Part shown: positions 1 to 11,338 of the stretch, piece after piece
Layout of the letters: each line of letters starts with the position of its first letter
Position numbering within the stretch: position 1 is the stretch's first letter
From: Effrenium voratum
Lineage: Eukaryota > Sar > Dinophyceae > Suessiales > Symbiodiniaceae
Direction: 5' to 3'
DNA length: 64,000 nt
Assembly: GCA_963377175.1 (NCBI GenBank)
Contig: CAUJNA010001002.1
Coordinates: 859,883 to 923,882 of the forward strand
Made by a program: the position numbers and the translations under genes
The notes under the pieces: model-generated
What the model was told of the DNA's origin: nothing
The model's input: the letters and a program-made list of their open reading frames with translations, nothing else
Databases searched by the model: none

Positions 1-43
1 CTTTCTGCCAGGGCGTTGGCAGGGCAGGTTGGTTAATTGGGTG
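1..43 (-). repeat. inverted fragment of the satellite hairpin
   Basis: The first 43 bases match the reverse complement of the unit's hairpin segment (CTTTCTGCCA...GGTTGGTTAATTGGG), opposite to all other units. The array therefore starts, or is inverted, at the window edge. Confidence 0.6.
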
Positions 44-3000
44 ATGTGTAATTAGGTTTTCATGAAATTTGATGAGGTTTCCATTGAGGATCTAGATTCT
101 GTCAGTGAGCTTGGCACCGCCCCCTCTCAATCCAAACTTCTTTCATGGAACCCCATTGAGGTTGAGAAGATCTGCTTGGACCATGAGCAAGCACTTGAAC
201 AAGTGCAGGGCCTGGCCAAGACAAGGTGCTGGCACCCCCATATCAGCAGAAAGCACACCCCATTAATCAACCTGCCCTGCCAGCACTCTGGCAGAAAGGT
301 TGATTAATGGGGGGTGCACTGGTGGAATTCAGGGGGTCCAGTGCTTGGTGGGCTGGGATCAAGTTGGCAGGATCTCCTCAAGAAATTTCATGAGATGAAA
401 TTATGAAAGCTGATGAAGATTCCTTGGTAAAGGTGCAACTTTCTATCCATTTGCCACAGTTTCTCAATGGGATTGAGTGAAACTCATTGACAAAAGCAGA
501 TGTTCTCATGAGGTTGCTGTGGCCCTTCCAATGGGCTTCAGTGAAAACAGACAAAGTTCCCACTTGGAACTTGGCAATGTTACATTTAGTTGGTGTGGTC
601 TGCCAATGGGATTCCATGAAATTTGAAGAAGATTACATTGAGAATCTAGATTTGCTCATGAGCTTTTGATGGCCCCCCAATGGGGTTGATTGCAAAAACT
701 GATGCAGATCCCCTTGGGGATCCATCAAGTTGGCACAGTTTCCCACTGGGCTTGAATGATTTTGGAAGTTGAGAAGACCTGCTTGGATCTGAGCAAGCAC
801 TTGAACAAGTGCAGGGCCTGGCCAAGACAAGGTGCTGGCACCACCATATCAGCAGAAAGCACACCCCATTAATCAACCTGCCCTGCCAACACTCTGGCAG
901 AAAGGTTGATTAATGGGGGGTGCACTGGTGGAATTCAGGGGGTCCAGTGCTTGGTGGGCTGGGATCAAGTTGGCAGGATCTCCTGAAGAAATTTCATGAG
1001 ATGAAATTATGAAAGCTGATGAAGATTCCTTGGTAAAGGTGCAACTTTCTATCCATTTGCCACAGTTTCTCAATGGGATTGAGTGAAACTCATTGACAAA
1101 AGCAGATTGTTCTAACTGAGTTGCTGTGGCCCTCAATGGGCTTCAGTAAAACGCAGACAAAGTTCCCACTTGGAACTTGCAATGTTACATTTATTTGGTG
1201 TGGTCTGCCAATGTATTCCATGCGAAAATTTGAAAAGATTGCATTGAGAAACTAGATTGCTCATGGAGCTTTTGATGCCCCCCAATGGGGTTGATTGCAA
1301 CAACTGATGCAGATCCCCTATCCAACAGAGTTGGCACAGTTTCCCACTGGGCTTTGAATGGAATTTTGAAGTTGAGAAGACCTGCTTGGATCTGAGCAAG
1401 CACTTGAACAAGTGCAGGGCCTGGCCAAGACAAGGTGCTGGCACCCCCATATCAGCAGAAAGCACACCCCATTAATCAACCTGCCCTGCCAACACTCTGG
1501 CAGAAAGGTTGATTAATGGGGGGTGCACTGGTGGAATTCAGGGGGTCCAGTGCTTGGTGGGCTGGGATCAAGTTGGCAGGATCTCCTCAAGAAATTTCAT
1601 GGGATGAAATTATGAAAGCTGATGAAGATTCCCTGGTAAAGGTGCAACTTTCTATCCATTTGCCGGATTGAGTGAAACTCATTGACAAAAGCAGGTGTTC
1701 TCATGAGGTTGCTGTGGCCCTTCCAATGGGCTTCAGTGAAAACAGACAAAGTTCCCACTTGGAACTTGACAATGTTACATTTAGTTGGTGTGGTCTGCCA
1801 ATGGGATTCCATGAAATGTGAAGAAGATTACATTGAGAATCTAGATTTGCTCATGAGCTTTTGATGGCCCCCCAATGGGGTTGATTGCAAAAACTGATGC
1901 AGATCCCCTTGGGGATCCATCAAGTTGGCACAGTTCCCACTGGGCTTGAATGAATTTGGAAGTTGAGAAGACCTGCTTGGATCTGAGCAAGCACTTGAAC
2001 AAGTGCAGGGCCTGGCCAAGACAAGGTGCTGGCACCCCCATATCAGCAGAAAGCACACCCCATTAATCAACCTGCCCTGCCAACAACTGGCAGTAAAGGT
2101 TGAATTAATGGGGTGCACTGGTGGAAATTTCAGGGGGTCCAGTGGCTTGTTGGGCTTTGGATCACCTGTCGCATTTGCATGATCCCTCAAGAAATTTCAT
2201 GATATGAAATTATGAAAGCGCTGAAGAAAGATTCCCTTGGAAAAGGTGCAACATTTCTATGCACTTGTCCAGTTTCTCATGGGAAGTGGTGAAACTCCAT
2301 TGACAAAAGCAGTATGTTCTCATGAGGTTGCTGTGGCCCTTCCAATGGGCTTCAGTGAAAACAGACAAAGTTCCCACTTGGAACTTGACAATGTTACAGT
2401 TAGTTGGTGTGGTCTGCCAATGGGATTCCATGAAATTTGAAGAAGATTGCATTGAGAATCTAGATTTGCTCATGAGCTTTTGATGGCCCCCCAATGGGGT
2501 TGATTGCAAAAACTGATGCAGATCCCCTTGGGGATCCATCAAGTTGGCACAGTTCCCACTGGGCTTGAATGAATTTGGAAGTTGAGAAGACCTGCTTGGG
2601 TCTGAGCAAGCACTTGAACAAGTGCAGGGCCTGGCCAAGACAAGGTGCTGGCACCCCCATATCAGCAGAAAGCACACCCCATTAATCAACCTGCCCTGCC
2701 AACACTCTGGCAGAAAGGTTGATTAATGGGGGGTCCACTGTGGAATTCAGGGGTCCATCTTGGGGGCTGGGATCAAGTGGCAGTGATCTCCTCAAGAAAT
2801 TTTTCATGAGATGAAATTAAGAAAGCTGATGAAGATTCTTGGTAAAGGTGCAACTTTCTATCCATGTTCACAGTTTTCCAGATGGGATTGAGTGGAAAGC
2901 TCATTGACAAAAGCAGATGTTCTCATGATGTTGGCTGTGGCCCGGCCAATGGGCTTCAGTGAAAACAGAACAAAGTACCCAACTTGGAACTTGGCAATGT

Positions 3001-6000
3001 ACATTTTAGTTGGTGTGGTACTGCCAATGGGATTCCATGAAATTTGAAGACAGATGGCATGGAGAATCTATATGTGCTCATGAAGCTTTTGATGGCCCCC
3101 AATGGGGTTGATTGCAAAAACGATGCACAGCCGATGGGATCCATCAAGTTGCACTTGGGATCCACTGGGCTTGAATGAATTTGGAAGTTGAGAAGACCTG
3201 CTTGGATCTGAGCAAGCACTTGAACAAGTGCAGGGCCTGGCCAAGACAAGGTGCTGGCACCACCATATCAGCAGAAAGCACACCCCATTAATCAACCTGC
3301 CCTGCCAACACTCTGGCAGAAATGTTGATTAATGGGGGGTGCACTGGTGGAATTCAGGGGGTCCAGTGCTTGGTGGGCTGGGATCAAGTTGGCAGGATCT
3401 CCTGAAGAAATTTCATGAGATGAAATTATGAAAGCTGATGAAGATTCCTTGGTAAAGGTGCAACTTTCTATGCACTTGCCACAGTTTCTCAATGGGATTG
3501 AGTGAAACTCATTGACAAAAGCAGATGTTCTCATGAGGTTGCTGTGGCCCTTCCAATGGGCTTCAGTGAAAACAGACAAAGTTCCCACTTGGAACTTGAC
3601 AATGTTACATTTAGTTGGTGTGGTCTGCCAATGGGATTCCATGAAATTTGAAGAAGATTGCATTGAGAATCTAGATTTGCTCATGAGCTTTTGATGCCCC
3701 CCCCAATGGGGTTGATTGCAAAAACTGATCCCCTTGGGGATCCATCAAGTTGGCACAGTTTCCCACTGGGCTTGAATGAATTTGGAAGTTGAGAAGACCT
3801 GCTGGGATCTGAGCAAGCACTTGAACAAGTGCAGGGCCTGGCCAAGACAAGGTGCTGGCACCCCCATATCAGCAGAAAGCACACCCCATTAATCAACCTG
3901 CCCTGCCAACACTCTGGCAGAAAGGTTGATTAATGGGGGGTGCACTGGTGGAATTCAGGGGGTCCAGTGCTTGGTGGGCTGGGATCAAGTTGGCAGGATC
4001 TCCTGAAGAAATTTCATGAGATGAAATTATGAAAGCTGATGAAGATTCCTTGGTAAAGGTGCAACTTTCTATCCATTTGCCGGATTGAGTGAAACTCATT
4101 GACAAAAGCAGGTGTTCTCATGAGGTTGCTGTGGCCCTTCCAATGGGCTTCAGTGAAAACAGACAAAGTTCCCACTTGGAACTTGACAATGTTACATTTA
4201 GTTGGTGTGGTCTGCCAATGGGATTCCATGAAATTTGAAGAAGATTACATTGAGAATCTAGATTTGCCCATGAGCTTTTGATGGCCCCCCAATGGGGTTG
4301 ATTGCAAAAACTGATGCAGATCCCCTTGGGGATCCATCAAGTTGGCACAGTTCCCACTGGGCTTGAATGAATTTGGAAGTTGAGAAGACCTGCTTGGATC
4401 TGAGCAAGCACTTGAACAAGTGCAGGGCGGCCAAGACAAGGTGCTGGCACCCCCATATCAGCAGAAAGCACACCCCATTAATCAACCTGCCCTGCCAACA
4501 CTCTGGCAGAAAGGTTGATTAATGGGGGTGCACTGGTGGAATTCAGGGGGTCCAGTGCTTGGTGGGCTTGGATCAAGTTGGCAGGATCTCCTCAAGAAAT
4601 TTCATGAGATGAAATTATGAAAGCTGATGAAGATTCCTTGGAAAAGGTGCAACTTTCTATGCACTTGTCACAGTTTCTCAATGGGATTGAGTGAAACTCA
4701 TTGACAAAAGCAGATGTTCTCATGAGGTTGCTGTGGCCCTTCCAATGGGCTTCAGTGAAAACAGACAAAGTTCCCACTTGGAACTTGACAATGTTACATT
4801 TAGTTGGTGTGGTCTGCCAATGGGATTCCATGAAATTTGAAGAAGATTACATTGAGAATCTAGATTTGCTCATGAGCTTTTGATGGCCCCCCAATGGGGT
4901 TGATTGCAAAAACTGATGCAGATCCCCTTGGGGATCCATCAAGTTGGCACAGTTCCCACTGGGCTTGAATGAATTTGGAAGTTGAGAAGACCTGCTTGGA
5001 TCTGAGCAAGCACTTGAACAAGTGCAGGGCCTGGCCAAGACAAGGTGCTGGCACCCCCATATCAGCAGAAAGCACACCCCATTAATCAACCTGCCCTGCC
5101 AACACTCTGGCAGAAAGGTTGATTAATGGGGGGTGCACTGGTGGAATTCAGGGGGTCCAGTGCTTGGTGGGCTGGGATCAAGTTGGCAGGATCTCCTCAA
5201 GAAATTTCATGAGATGAAATTATGAAAGCTGATGAAGATTCCTTGGTAAAGGTGCAACTTTCTATCCATTTGCCACAGTTTCTCAATGGGATTGAGTGAA
5301 ACTCATTGACAAAAGCAGATGTTCTCATGAGGTTGCTGTGGCCCTTCCAATGGGCTTCAGTGAAAACAGACAAAGTTCCCACTTGGAACTTGACAATGTT
5401 ACATTTAGTTGGTGTGGTCTGCCAATGGGATTCCATGAAATTTGAAGAAGATTGCATTGAGAATCTAGATTTGCTCATGAGCTTTTGATGCCCCCCCAAT
5501 GGGGTTGATTGCAAAAACTGATGCAGATCCCCTTGGGGATCCATCAAGTTGGCACAGTTTCCCACTGGGCTTGAATGAATTTGGAAGTTGAGAAGACCTG
5601 CTTGGATCTGAGCAAGCACTTGAACAAGTGCAGGGCCTGGCCAAGACAAGGTGCTGGCACCCCCATATCAGCAGAAAGCACACCCCATTAATCAACCTGC
5701 CCTGCCAACACTCTGGCAGAAAGGTTGATTAATGGGGGGTGCACTGGTGGAATTCAGGGGGTCCAGTGCTTGGTGGGCTGGGATCAAGTTGGCAGGATCT
5801 CCTCAAGAAATTTCATGAGATGAAATTATGAAAGCTGATGAAGATTCCTTGGTAAAGGTGCAACTTTCTATCCATTTGCCACAGTTTCTCAATGGGATTG
5901 AGTGAAACTCATTGACAAAAGCAGATGTTCTCATGAGGTTGCTGTGGCCCTTCCAATGGGCTTCAGTGAAAACAGACAAAGTTCCCACTTGGAACTTGGC

Positions 6001-6469
6001 AATGTTACATTTAGTTGGTGTGGTCTGCCAATGGGATTCCATGAAATTTGAAGAAGATTACATTGAGAATCTAGATTTGCTCATGAGCTTTTGATGGCCC
6101 CCCAATGGGGTTGATTGCAAAAACTGATGCAGGTCTCCTTGGGGATCCATCAAGTTGGCACAGTTTCCCACTGGGCTTGAATGAATTTGGAAGTTGAGAA
6201 GACCTGCTTGGATCTGAGCAAGCACTTGAACAAGTGCAGGGCCTGGCCAAGACAAGGTGCTGGCACCCCCATATCAGCAGAAAGCACACCCCATTAATCA
6301 ACCTGCCCTGCCAGCACTCTGGCAGAAAGGTTGATTAATGGGGGGTGCATGGTAGAATTCAGGGGGTCCAGCCCTTGGTGGGCTGGGATCAAGTTTGCAG
6401 GATCTCCTCAAGAAATTTCATGAGATGAAATTATGAAAGCTGATGAAGATTCCTTGGGAAAGGTGCAAC
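1..6469. repeat. ~605 bp satellite array, about 10.5 units
   Basis: The marker GGTTGATTAATGG recurs at about 298, 904, 1507, 2098, 2717, 3323, 3924, 4513, 5117, 5723 and 6329, giving spacings of 589-619 bp. Every unit carries several short inverted repeats: CCCCATTAATCAACC/GGTTGATTAATGGGG with an inner CTGCCA/TGGCAG stem, GCACTTG-AA-CAAGTGC, GATCCCC-TT-GGGGATC and GCACTGG/CCAGTGC. Within a unit the pattern 'CCAATGGG-TT-TGAA' recurs about every 60-76 bp, so the unit itself looks built from an older ~68 bp monomer. Both strands hold 60-160 codon open frames that repeat with the unit. These are by-products of the repeat, not genes. Confidence 0.95.
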
Positions 6470-6484
6470 CCACCCACACCAACA

Positions 6485-6855
6485 GAGACATTGTGATACT
6501 AAATGGAAGGCAACAAGGGCTTGAAAGCCACAAGCTTTCAACATCCAACCCAAGGCAGCCAACAGTTGCCCAAACCAGCCCAGCAACACCAGCAGAGCTA
6601 GTGTGACACCAAAACAAGGCCAACAACAGCTTGGGAGCCACAAGCTTTCAACATCCAACCCAAAGCCAGCCAACAGTGGTTCAAACCAGCCCAGCAACAC
6701 CAGCAGAGCTAGTGTGACACCAAAACAAGGCCAACAACAGCTTGGGAGCCACAAGCTTTCAACATCCAACCCAAGGCAGCCAACAGTGGTTCAAACCAGC
6801 CCAGCAACACCAGCAGAGATAGTGTGACACCAAAACAAGGCCAACAACAGCTTGT
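6485..6855. repeat. ~111 bp tandem repeat, about 3.3 copies
   Basis: CAAGCTTTCA recurs at 6531, 6641 and 6752. Each unit runs through CCAACCCAAGGCAGCC, CCAGCAACACCAGCAGAG and ACACCAAAACAAGGCC. The array directly replaces the ~605 bp satellite after a clean junction near 6469. One frame reads Gln/Ser/Thr/Pro-rich for about 70 codons, but it has no start context and follows the repeat. Confidence 0.85.
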
Positions 6856-6865
6856 AGTGAAAAGA

Positions 6866-7010
6866 AGCTTGATTATTATTAGGGGGGTGCTCGCCACTTT
6901 TGGCAAGAACATAATTTTTGCTGGATAATGTTGGTCTTGGCAGGAGGTTGAGCACAGTTATGGTTTTGCACAAAAAGTGGTGAGCACCTGTTATTCATAA
7001 TCAAACTTGA
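6866..7010. mobile_element. 145 bp MITE-like element with imperfect ~35 bp terminal inverted repeats
   Basis: The left end (TTGATTATTATTAGGGGGG, then TGCTCGCCACTTTT) matches the reverse complement of the right end (AAAAAGTGGTGAGCACC, then TGTTATTCATAATCAA). It has no coding capacity. It shares the GATTA-AGGGGGGTGC motif with the satellite and with the repeats near 10.8 and 27.3 kb. Confidence 0.6.
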
Positions 7011-7145
7011 ACTTCCAAATTGATGGAAACGGAGAGATCCAAGTCTCCACTCCAAAAGTTATTGCAAAACGCCATGCCAGCCAAACTTGCCTTCCTTTGC
7101 TGAAAAAAAGACACCACCAGGAAGGGACCCTACCGCGCAGGAGGT

Positions 7146-7976
7146 TTGAGGCACCCTACAAGGAAGGCCGACGCTCAGGCAGACAAGATGAGGATTACAT
7201 TTGAGGCCAGGCAGCTGGTTTTGAACTGGTTCAAGCCAGGGGCAGAGCCTGAAGGGAAGGTGTGGAAGGGTCTACTCATCGTTCCAGGCCAGCATGGACA
7301 ACATCTCAGAAAAAGGAGAGTGGAAGGAGACAGAGTCGTTTGAGTATCGAGGCCAGGTGAGGACACACGTCAAGGGCCAGAAGGCAGGGCGAGCCCTTGA
7401 GTCTTGGAGGGAGGTGAGGGCTCGAAGGCCAGAGCTGTTCACCCACTTTGAGGTGATGTCACAGCCGTCCAGCAATGTGGACGCTGTGATCATGGCCTGG
7501 TCAGTAAGGGAGCAGGCCACGAGCTTCCCGCTCACGTTGTGGCAACGAGACAGCTTGGCGGCTGCATTCTCACCGGACGTTGTGAGGCAGCTGAGGCTAG
7601 GCCACCAGGTTCAGTCCATCATCGCAGCCAAGATGACCGCCCAGCTGCAACTGACGGACACTGATTTCAGTGCAGCCTTCAAGGCATTGATGAGGAAGGA
7701 GATGGGCGACCTTGTCTGGAAGGGGCAGGAGAAGCTGAGGCGTGGGGGAAGTGGAGACATCTATAAAGCTCAGGTGGAGGACATTTGTCTGGCTTTGCAC
7801 CACTGCATGGAAGATGATGAAGCAGAATGAGGAGAGGTGGTGGGTGCTGAAAGGTTTGAGAAGGAATGGATGGCTGGCGGTGAGGCCAAACCTGGAAACA
7901 AGCAGAATGGAGTGGGTGGAGGAAGAGTGGGCAGAAGGGATGCCGCTTGGCTCGAGCAGGATCCCTCACGGATGGC
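7146..7976 (+). pseudogene. broken 5' part of the protease-like mobile-element gene
   Basis: Coding-like sequence continues upstream of the 8019-9875 frame but in shifting frames. One frame covers 7146-7343; another covers about 7225-7830 (ATG at 7294, 178 codons to TGA at 7828-7830). That frame remains coding-like after the TGA to about 7976, and the downstream frame opens only after TGA 7977-7979. The 178-codon piece is a soluble, charged, alpha-rich sequence that I do not recognise. It is either a decayed copy with a nonsense codon and at least one frameshift, or several exons. No clean AG|G/GT pair around 7830 resolved it by eye. Confidence 0.5.
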
Positions 7977-8018
7977 TGAAGCAGAGCGTCCTGGCTGAGG
8001 GAGGATGGAGTCATAGAA

Positions 8019-9875
8019 GTGCCGAGGTGGGAAAAGGCTGCAGGTGCTACAGAGGTTGCCGACTTGGCGGAGTGGTCATACTTGGAAGGCTCAAATGAAC
8101 AGGGGGAGGAGGAGGAGGAGGAGCCTGTGCTTGATTGCCTAGATGACCCTGACTGGGCTCAGGCAGCAAGCCTCCAGCTGAGCCCAGAGCTGAGGAGGCT
8201 GGCCTGGCTGAGAGGCAGGAAGGAGTCTGCGGAGCAAAAGGATTTGGCCAAGAGGAGACGGGAGAAGAGGAAGAAGAGATCAGAAGTGAGGAAGAAGACA
8301 GCCTTGACAGCAGAAGAGAAGGAGGAAGTCAAGTCGAAGCTGCAGAAGACAAGCAGGGATGAGATGATGAGAAGGCTTGTTCCAGCGGCAGGCAAGAAGG
8401 CAGCCCAAAGTAAGAAGAAGGGCAAGACACTGTCGCTGGCCAAGAAAGTGAAGAAGCAGGTCTTGAAGAAGGCGCTTCAGAAGGCAGTCGCCTCCAAGGC
8501 CAAGAAAAGTGGCCAGCCTTCAAGCAAGCCAGGCCAGAAGGAGCTGCCACCGCTGCCGCCCCCAAGCACACCGCCACCAGCGGAGGACGAGGAGGAACAG
8601 CCAGCGTTTGGGCCGAGTCTACCGCCCGCACCACCAGGCACGTGGAGGGTGTGCAAGGAGAAGGCAGGAGTTGCTATGTATGGCTGCCAGGGCAAGATCG
8701 AAGTGCAGGGAGAGGAAGTAAAAATGAAGACTGCAAAGGGAGCGGTCCACGTGAAGATGGAGCACCTCATCAAGCTAGCGCCAGAAGAAGAGAGGAAGGG
8801 GATGTGGAGGTGGAGGCAAATGTCTTTGAGCAGACAAATCAAGCACTCCATACTGGTGCAGCTGGGCATGCTGTCTGAGGAGAGGCTTTTTATGCACGCC
8901 CAGGAGGACATTGAGGTGGTGGACAAGAAGGCAATCCCAGCAGGAGGGTTCTTGGACCAGGTTCTGGGAATGGGATGGCTCTTGTTGAGGTGGCTGGCAG
9001 GGGACGCAGAGCTGGTGGAGTTGGCGGATGTTCACATGGTCAGCCCCTTGCTAGTGGAGGCGTGGCACCTGCACTACCTGCACCAGCAGGACCCCCAGGA
9101 GAAGGAGTTGCTACGAAGGCTGGACGCAGAGCTTGAAGGGAGGAAACTCTTCTTACTCCCAATCTGCAAAGGCTCCCACTACACCCTGCTTGTGGTGGAC
9201 AGGAGAAGCTGTGAGAAGCAGGAGGTGAGGTACTACGATACCCTTGTACAGCTCCATCAAGCGTGCAAGGAGGTGGCGGAGAGCTTTTTGAGGTGGTGGG
9301 TTGGGGAGGAGATGAGCCTGGAGCGGGAGAATAGTGTTGTGAGGCAGCCAGAAGGAGAATGGAGTTGCGCCATGTTTGTCTTGGCCTACATGGAGAAGGA
9401 GGTCGTGGAGCAGATCTTAGGCCATGGTCTGGGAGGCGCAGCGTGGCCGATGAGGCTGAGACAGAACTGGCAGGAGAAGCTGGCCTTACTCAGCAAGCAG
9501 CTCCAAGAGGAGAAGAAGAAGAGGCTGGACGAGGAGGACAAGCACTGGAAGAAGCTTGAGAAGGACGGGGAGAAGGCAAAGCTGGCTAGGGAAAAGCTCG
9601 CAGCACAGGCCCTGCAGAGGCTTGAGAAGGGGGAGGCCCTGACAGAGCTGCAGAAAGAGGCCCACGAGCTTGTCAACGAGAACAGGCCTCTCAGGGTGGA
9701 AGACCTGCCTGAAGAGGCAAGGAGAAACATTGCCCATGTGAGGGAGGCTGACTTCAAGATCTGCGGATCTTGCAGGTATAGGAGCGGGTGCTTGAGGTGC
9801 GATGTCAACAAGTGCATCCGCTACTGGCTCAAGAAGGAGAGCACAAGGCGAGGCTTGGTCATGCCTGACGGATGA
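8019..9875 (+). CDS. Ulp1/C48-like cysteine protease-domain protein, mobile-element type; N-terminus not intact
   Basis: The frame runs for 618 codons to TGA at 9873 and has no usable ATG near its 5' end (first in-frame ATG about codon 115), so its start lies upstream. Order of parts: acidic run EEEEEE (about 30-36); Lys/Arg-rich basic segment (about 65-170, probably nuclear); Pro-rich linker (about 172-210); a compact region with a WRVCKEK start; then a peptidase region. In the peptidase region GSHYTLLVVD gives His387, YYDTL gives Asp407, and RQPEGEWSC gives Gln443 and Cys450. This is the His-Asp-Gln-Cys order of the SUMO-protease (C48) fold. A charged coiled-coil-like stretch (about 480-570) follows, then Cys582-x2-Cys585-x5-Cys591-x2-Cys594-x4-Cys599, a possible metal-binding cluster. 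C48 domains are common in proteins captured by eukaryotic DNA transposons. Substrate and activity are inferred only. Satellites flank both sides. Confidence 0.7.
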   Translation: MPRWEKAAGATEVADLAEWSYLEGSNEQGEEEEEEPVLDCLDDPDWAQAASLQLSPELRRLAWLRGRKESAEQKDLAKRRREKRKKRSEVRKKTALTAEEKEEVKSKLQKTSRDEMMRRLVPAAGKKAAQSKKKGKTLSLAKKVKKQVLKKALQKAVASKAKKSGQPSSKPGQKELPPLPPPSTPPPAEDEEEQPAFGPSLPPAPPGTWRVCKEKAGVAMYGCQGKIEVQGEEVKMKTAKGAVHVKMEHLIKLAPEEERKGMWRWRQMSLSRQIKHSILVQLGMLSEERLFMHAQEDIEVVDKKAIPAGGFLDQVLGMGWLLLRWLAGDAELVELADVHMVSPLLVEAWHLHYLHQQDPQEKELLRRLDAELEGRKLFLLPICKGSHYTLLVVDRRSCEKQEVRYYDTLVQLHQACKEVAESFLRWWVGEEMSLERENSVVRQPEGEWSCAMFVLAYMEKEVVEQILGHGLGGAAWPMRLRQNWQEKLALLSKQLQEEKKKRLDEEDKHWKKLEKDGEKAKLAREKLAAQALQRLEKGEALTELQKEAHELVNENRPLRVEDLPEEARRNIAHVREADFKICGSCRYRSGCLRCDVNKCIRYWLKKESTRRGLVMPDG

Positions 9876-9985
9876 AAGGAAGCAGGCTAGATGGACGGGA
9901 GCGCCTGGGGAGGAAGGGGGCCTGCACCTGGTGGAAGGAGTGAGGGCACCTGGCAATGAAGGAAAGGAGAGGCTAGAGGATGTGA

Positions 9986-10104
9986 GCAAGAGACTTAAAT
10001 TTTTGGGGCGCAGCTGTGTAAATAGTATCTTTTTTTTTTTAAGCAGGGAGTTAACTATAACTAATTAGACCACTGAAGGTGGCTTAGAAATTTAAGTCTC
10101 TTGC
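9986..10104. mobile_element. 119 bp MITE-like element with 17 bp perfect terminal inverted repeats
   Basis: GCAAGAGACTTAAATTT at 9986-10002 is the exact reverse complement of 10088-10104. The middle holds a T-tract and an AT-rich palindromic stretch. It begins 111 bp after the stop of the protease-like frame, so a role as a 3' hairpin of that gene is an alternative. Confidence 0.65.
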
Positions 10105-10106
10105 TA

Positions 10107-10190
10107 ACGAAAAGCAAAGATAAGAGAAAAGAAAGAAGGAAAGAAAGAAGGAAAGAAAGGAGGAAGGAAAGGAAAGTGAGGAGGCAGGCA
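10107..10190. repeat. purine-rich GAAA/GGAA tract
   Basis: Imperfect GAAAGAAGGAAA repeats on the + strand. Low complexity with no coding sense. Confidence 0.8.
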
Positions 10191-10636
10191 CGCAGCCTTA
10201 ACCAACAAAACAAACGAAACCAGCCCGTCCCGCCAGGACCGAAGAGCAAAGCAAAGCGTGAGGTAGGCTGGGTAGGCCAGGAAGGTCTCACTGTCTCACC
10301 CCGTCTCACTTGCACTGAGCTGAGCTGCCAGCTGCAAAAAAAAGAGGCGCTGGGTGCTGCTGAGGCAGTCGAACAACGCAGCAGGGTAGATAAACAGGGG
10401 AGTGTTGGCTTCAGCAGTGGGTGCTGCTATGCAAGTAGAGAAGGAGCTGGTATGCAGAAGCAGGACGGATTACTTGGGGGGTGCTGGCTGCCAGCAATGG
10501 TGGGGTGCTGCTGTTGCAGAGAAGAGGAGCTGGTGTGCAAAAAAGCAGGGCATCAGATACGGTAGATTCATGGGGGCTGCTGGCTTCCGTAATTGCAGGG
10601 TGCTGGCTTCGGTATTTGGGGGGTTCTGTCGCAGGT

Positions 10637-10726
10637 GTTCACGTCCCGTCCCGTCCCGTCCCGTCACGTACGTCCCGTCCCGTCCCGTCCCGTCACGTAC
10701 GTCCCGTCCCGTCCCGTCACGTACGT
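10637..10726. repeat. CCCGT pentanucleotide array, runs into the gap
   Basis: CCCGT repeats are broken three times by CACGTACGT. The array stops at the first N, so its true length is unknown and it probably caused the gap. Confidence 0.85.
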
Positions 10727-10826
10727 NNNNNNNNNNNNNNNNNNNNNNNNNNNNNNNNNNNNNNNNNNNNNNNNNNNNNNNNNNNNNNNNNNNNNNNNNN
10801 NNNNNNNNNNNNNNNNNNNNNNNNNN
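10727..10826. other. assembly gap (100 N)
   Basis: Exactly 100 N, the usual placeholder for a gap of unknown size. Confidence 0.98.
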
Positions 10827-11065
10827 ATGGTAGATTAATAGGGGGGTGCTGGCTTTACTAATGGGGGGGTGCTGCTGTTGCAGGTAAAAAAGGAGCTGGT
10901 GTGCAAAAGCAGGGCATCAAGCATGGTAGATTAATAAGGGGGTGCTGGCTTTACTAATGGGGGGGTGCAAAAGCAGGGCATCAAACATGGTAGATTAATA
11001 GGGGGGTGCTGGCTTTACTAATGGGGGGGGTGCTGCTGTTGCATGTGCAAAAGTTGGGCAAGTTA

Positions 11066-11338
11066 AAATTAGATTAAAAACGCATGATGTAGCGGGGGGT
11101 TTGGGGGAGGGGGCTTTAATAGGGGGGGGTTTCGGGCAAATTTTTTTGTTATTGTGGGGGTGCCAGGGCAAATTCCTGGGTTTCAATTTAAACGAGTATT
11201 GGCGAGGGATTTTCCAGGAAAACCAGGCGCTTTAATAGGGGGGGGTTTATTAATCCTGGGTCTGCATTAAGCTGGGGTTGACTTTTCTTCGGGGTCAACA
11301 GTAGGTTGGTCCTTTTTTTTTATCATGGCAACCCAAAA
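11066..11338. other. G-rich repeat debris without gene
   Basis: Holds GCTTTAATAGGGGGGGG twice (about 11112 and 11228) and, at 11236-11275, a fragment of the element G end (TTTATTAATCCTGGGTC). No coding signal. Confidence 0.5.

Larger units (their letters stand above)
10385..11065. repeat. ~96 bp tandem repeat interrupted by the assembly gap
   Basis: Units carry GTAGATTAATAGGGGGG, TGCTGGCTTTACTAATGG, GGTGCTGCTGTTGCA, GGAGCTGGTGTGCAAA and AGCAGGGCATCA. Diverged units lie at about 10385, 10465 and 10560 before the gap. Three closer ones begin at 10827, 10923 and 10987. The third-last unit is shortened by about 32 bp. Confidence 0.8.

Noticed and set aside
62..6301. Dozens of 60-160 codon frames on both strands (MINGVCFLL..., MTKADVLMRLL...)
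   Set aside because: They repeat with the ~605 bp satellite unit, overlap on opposite strands and have no independent coding signal.
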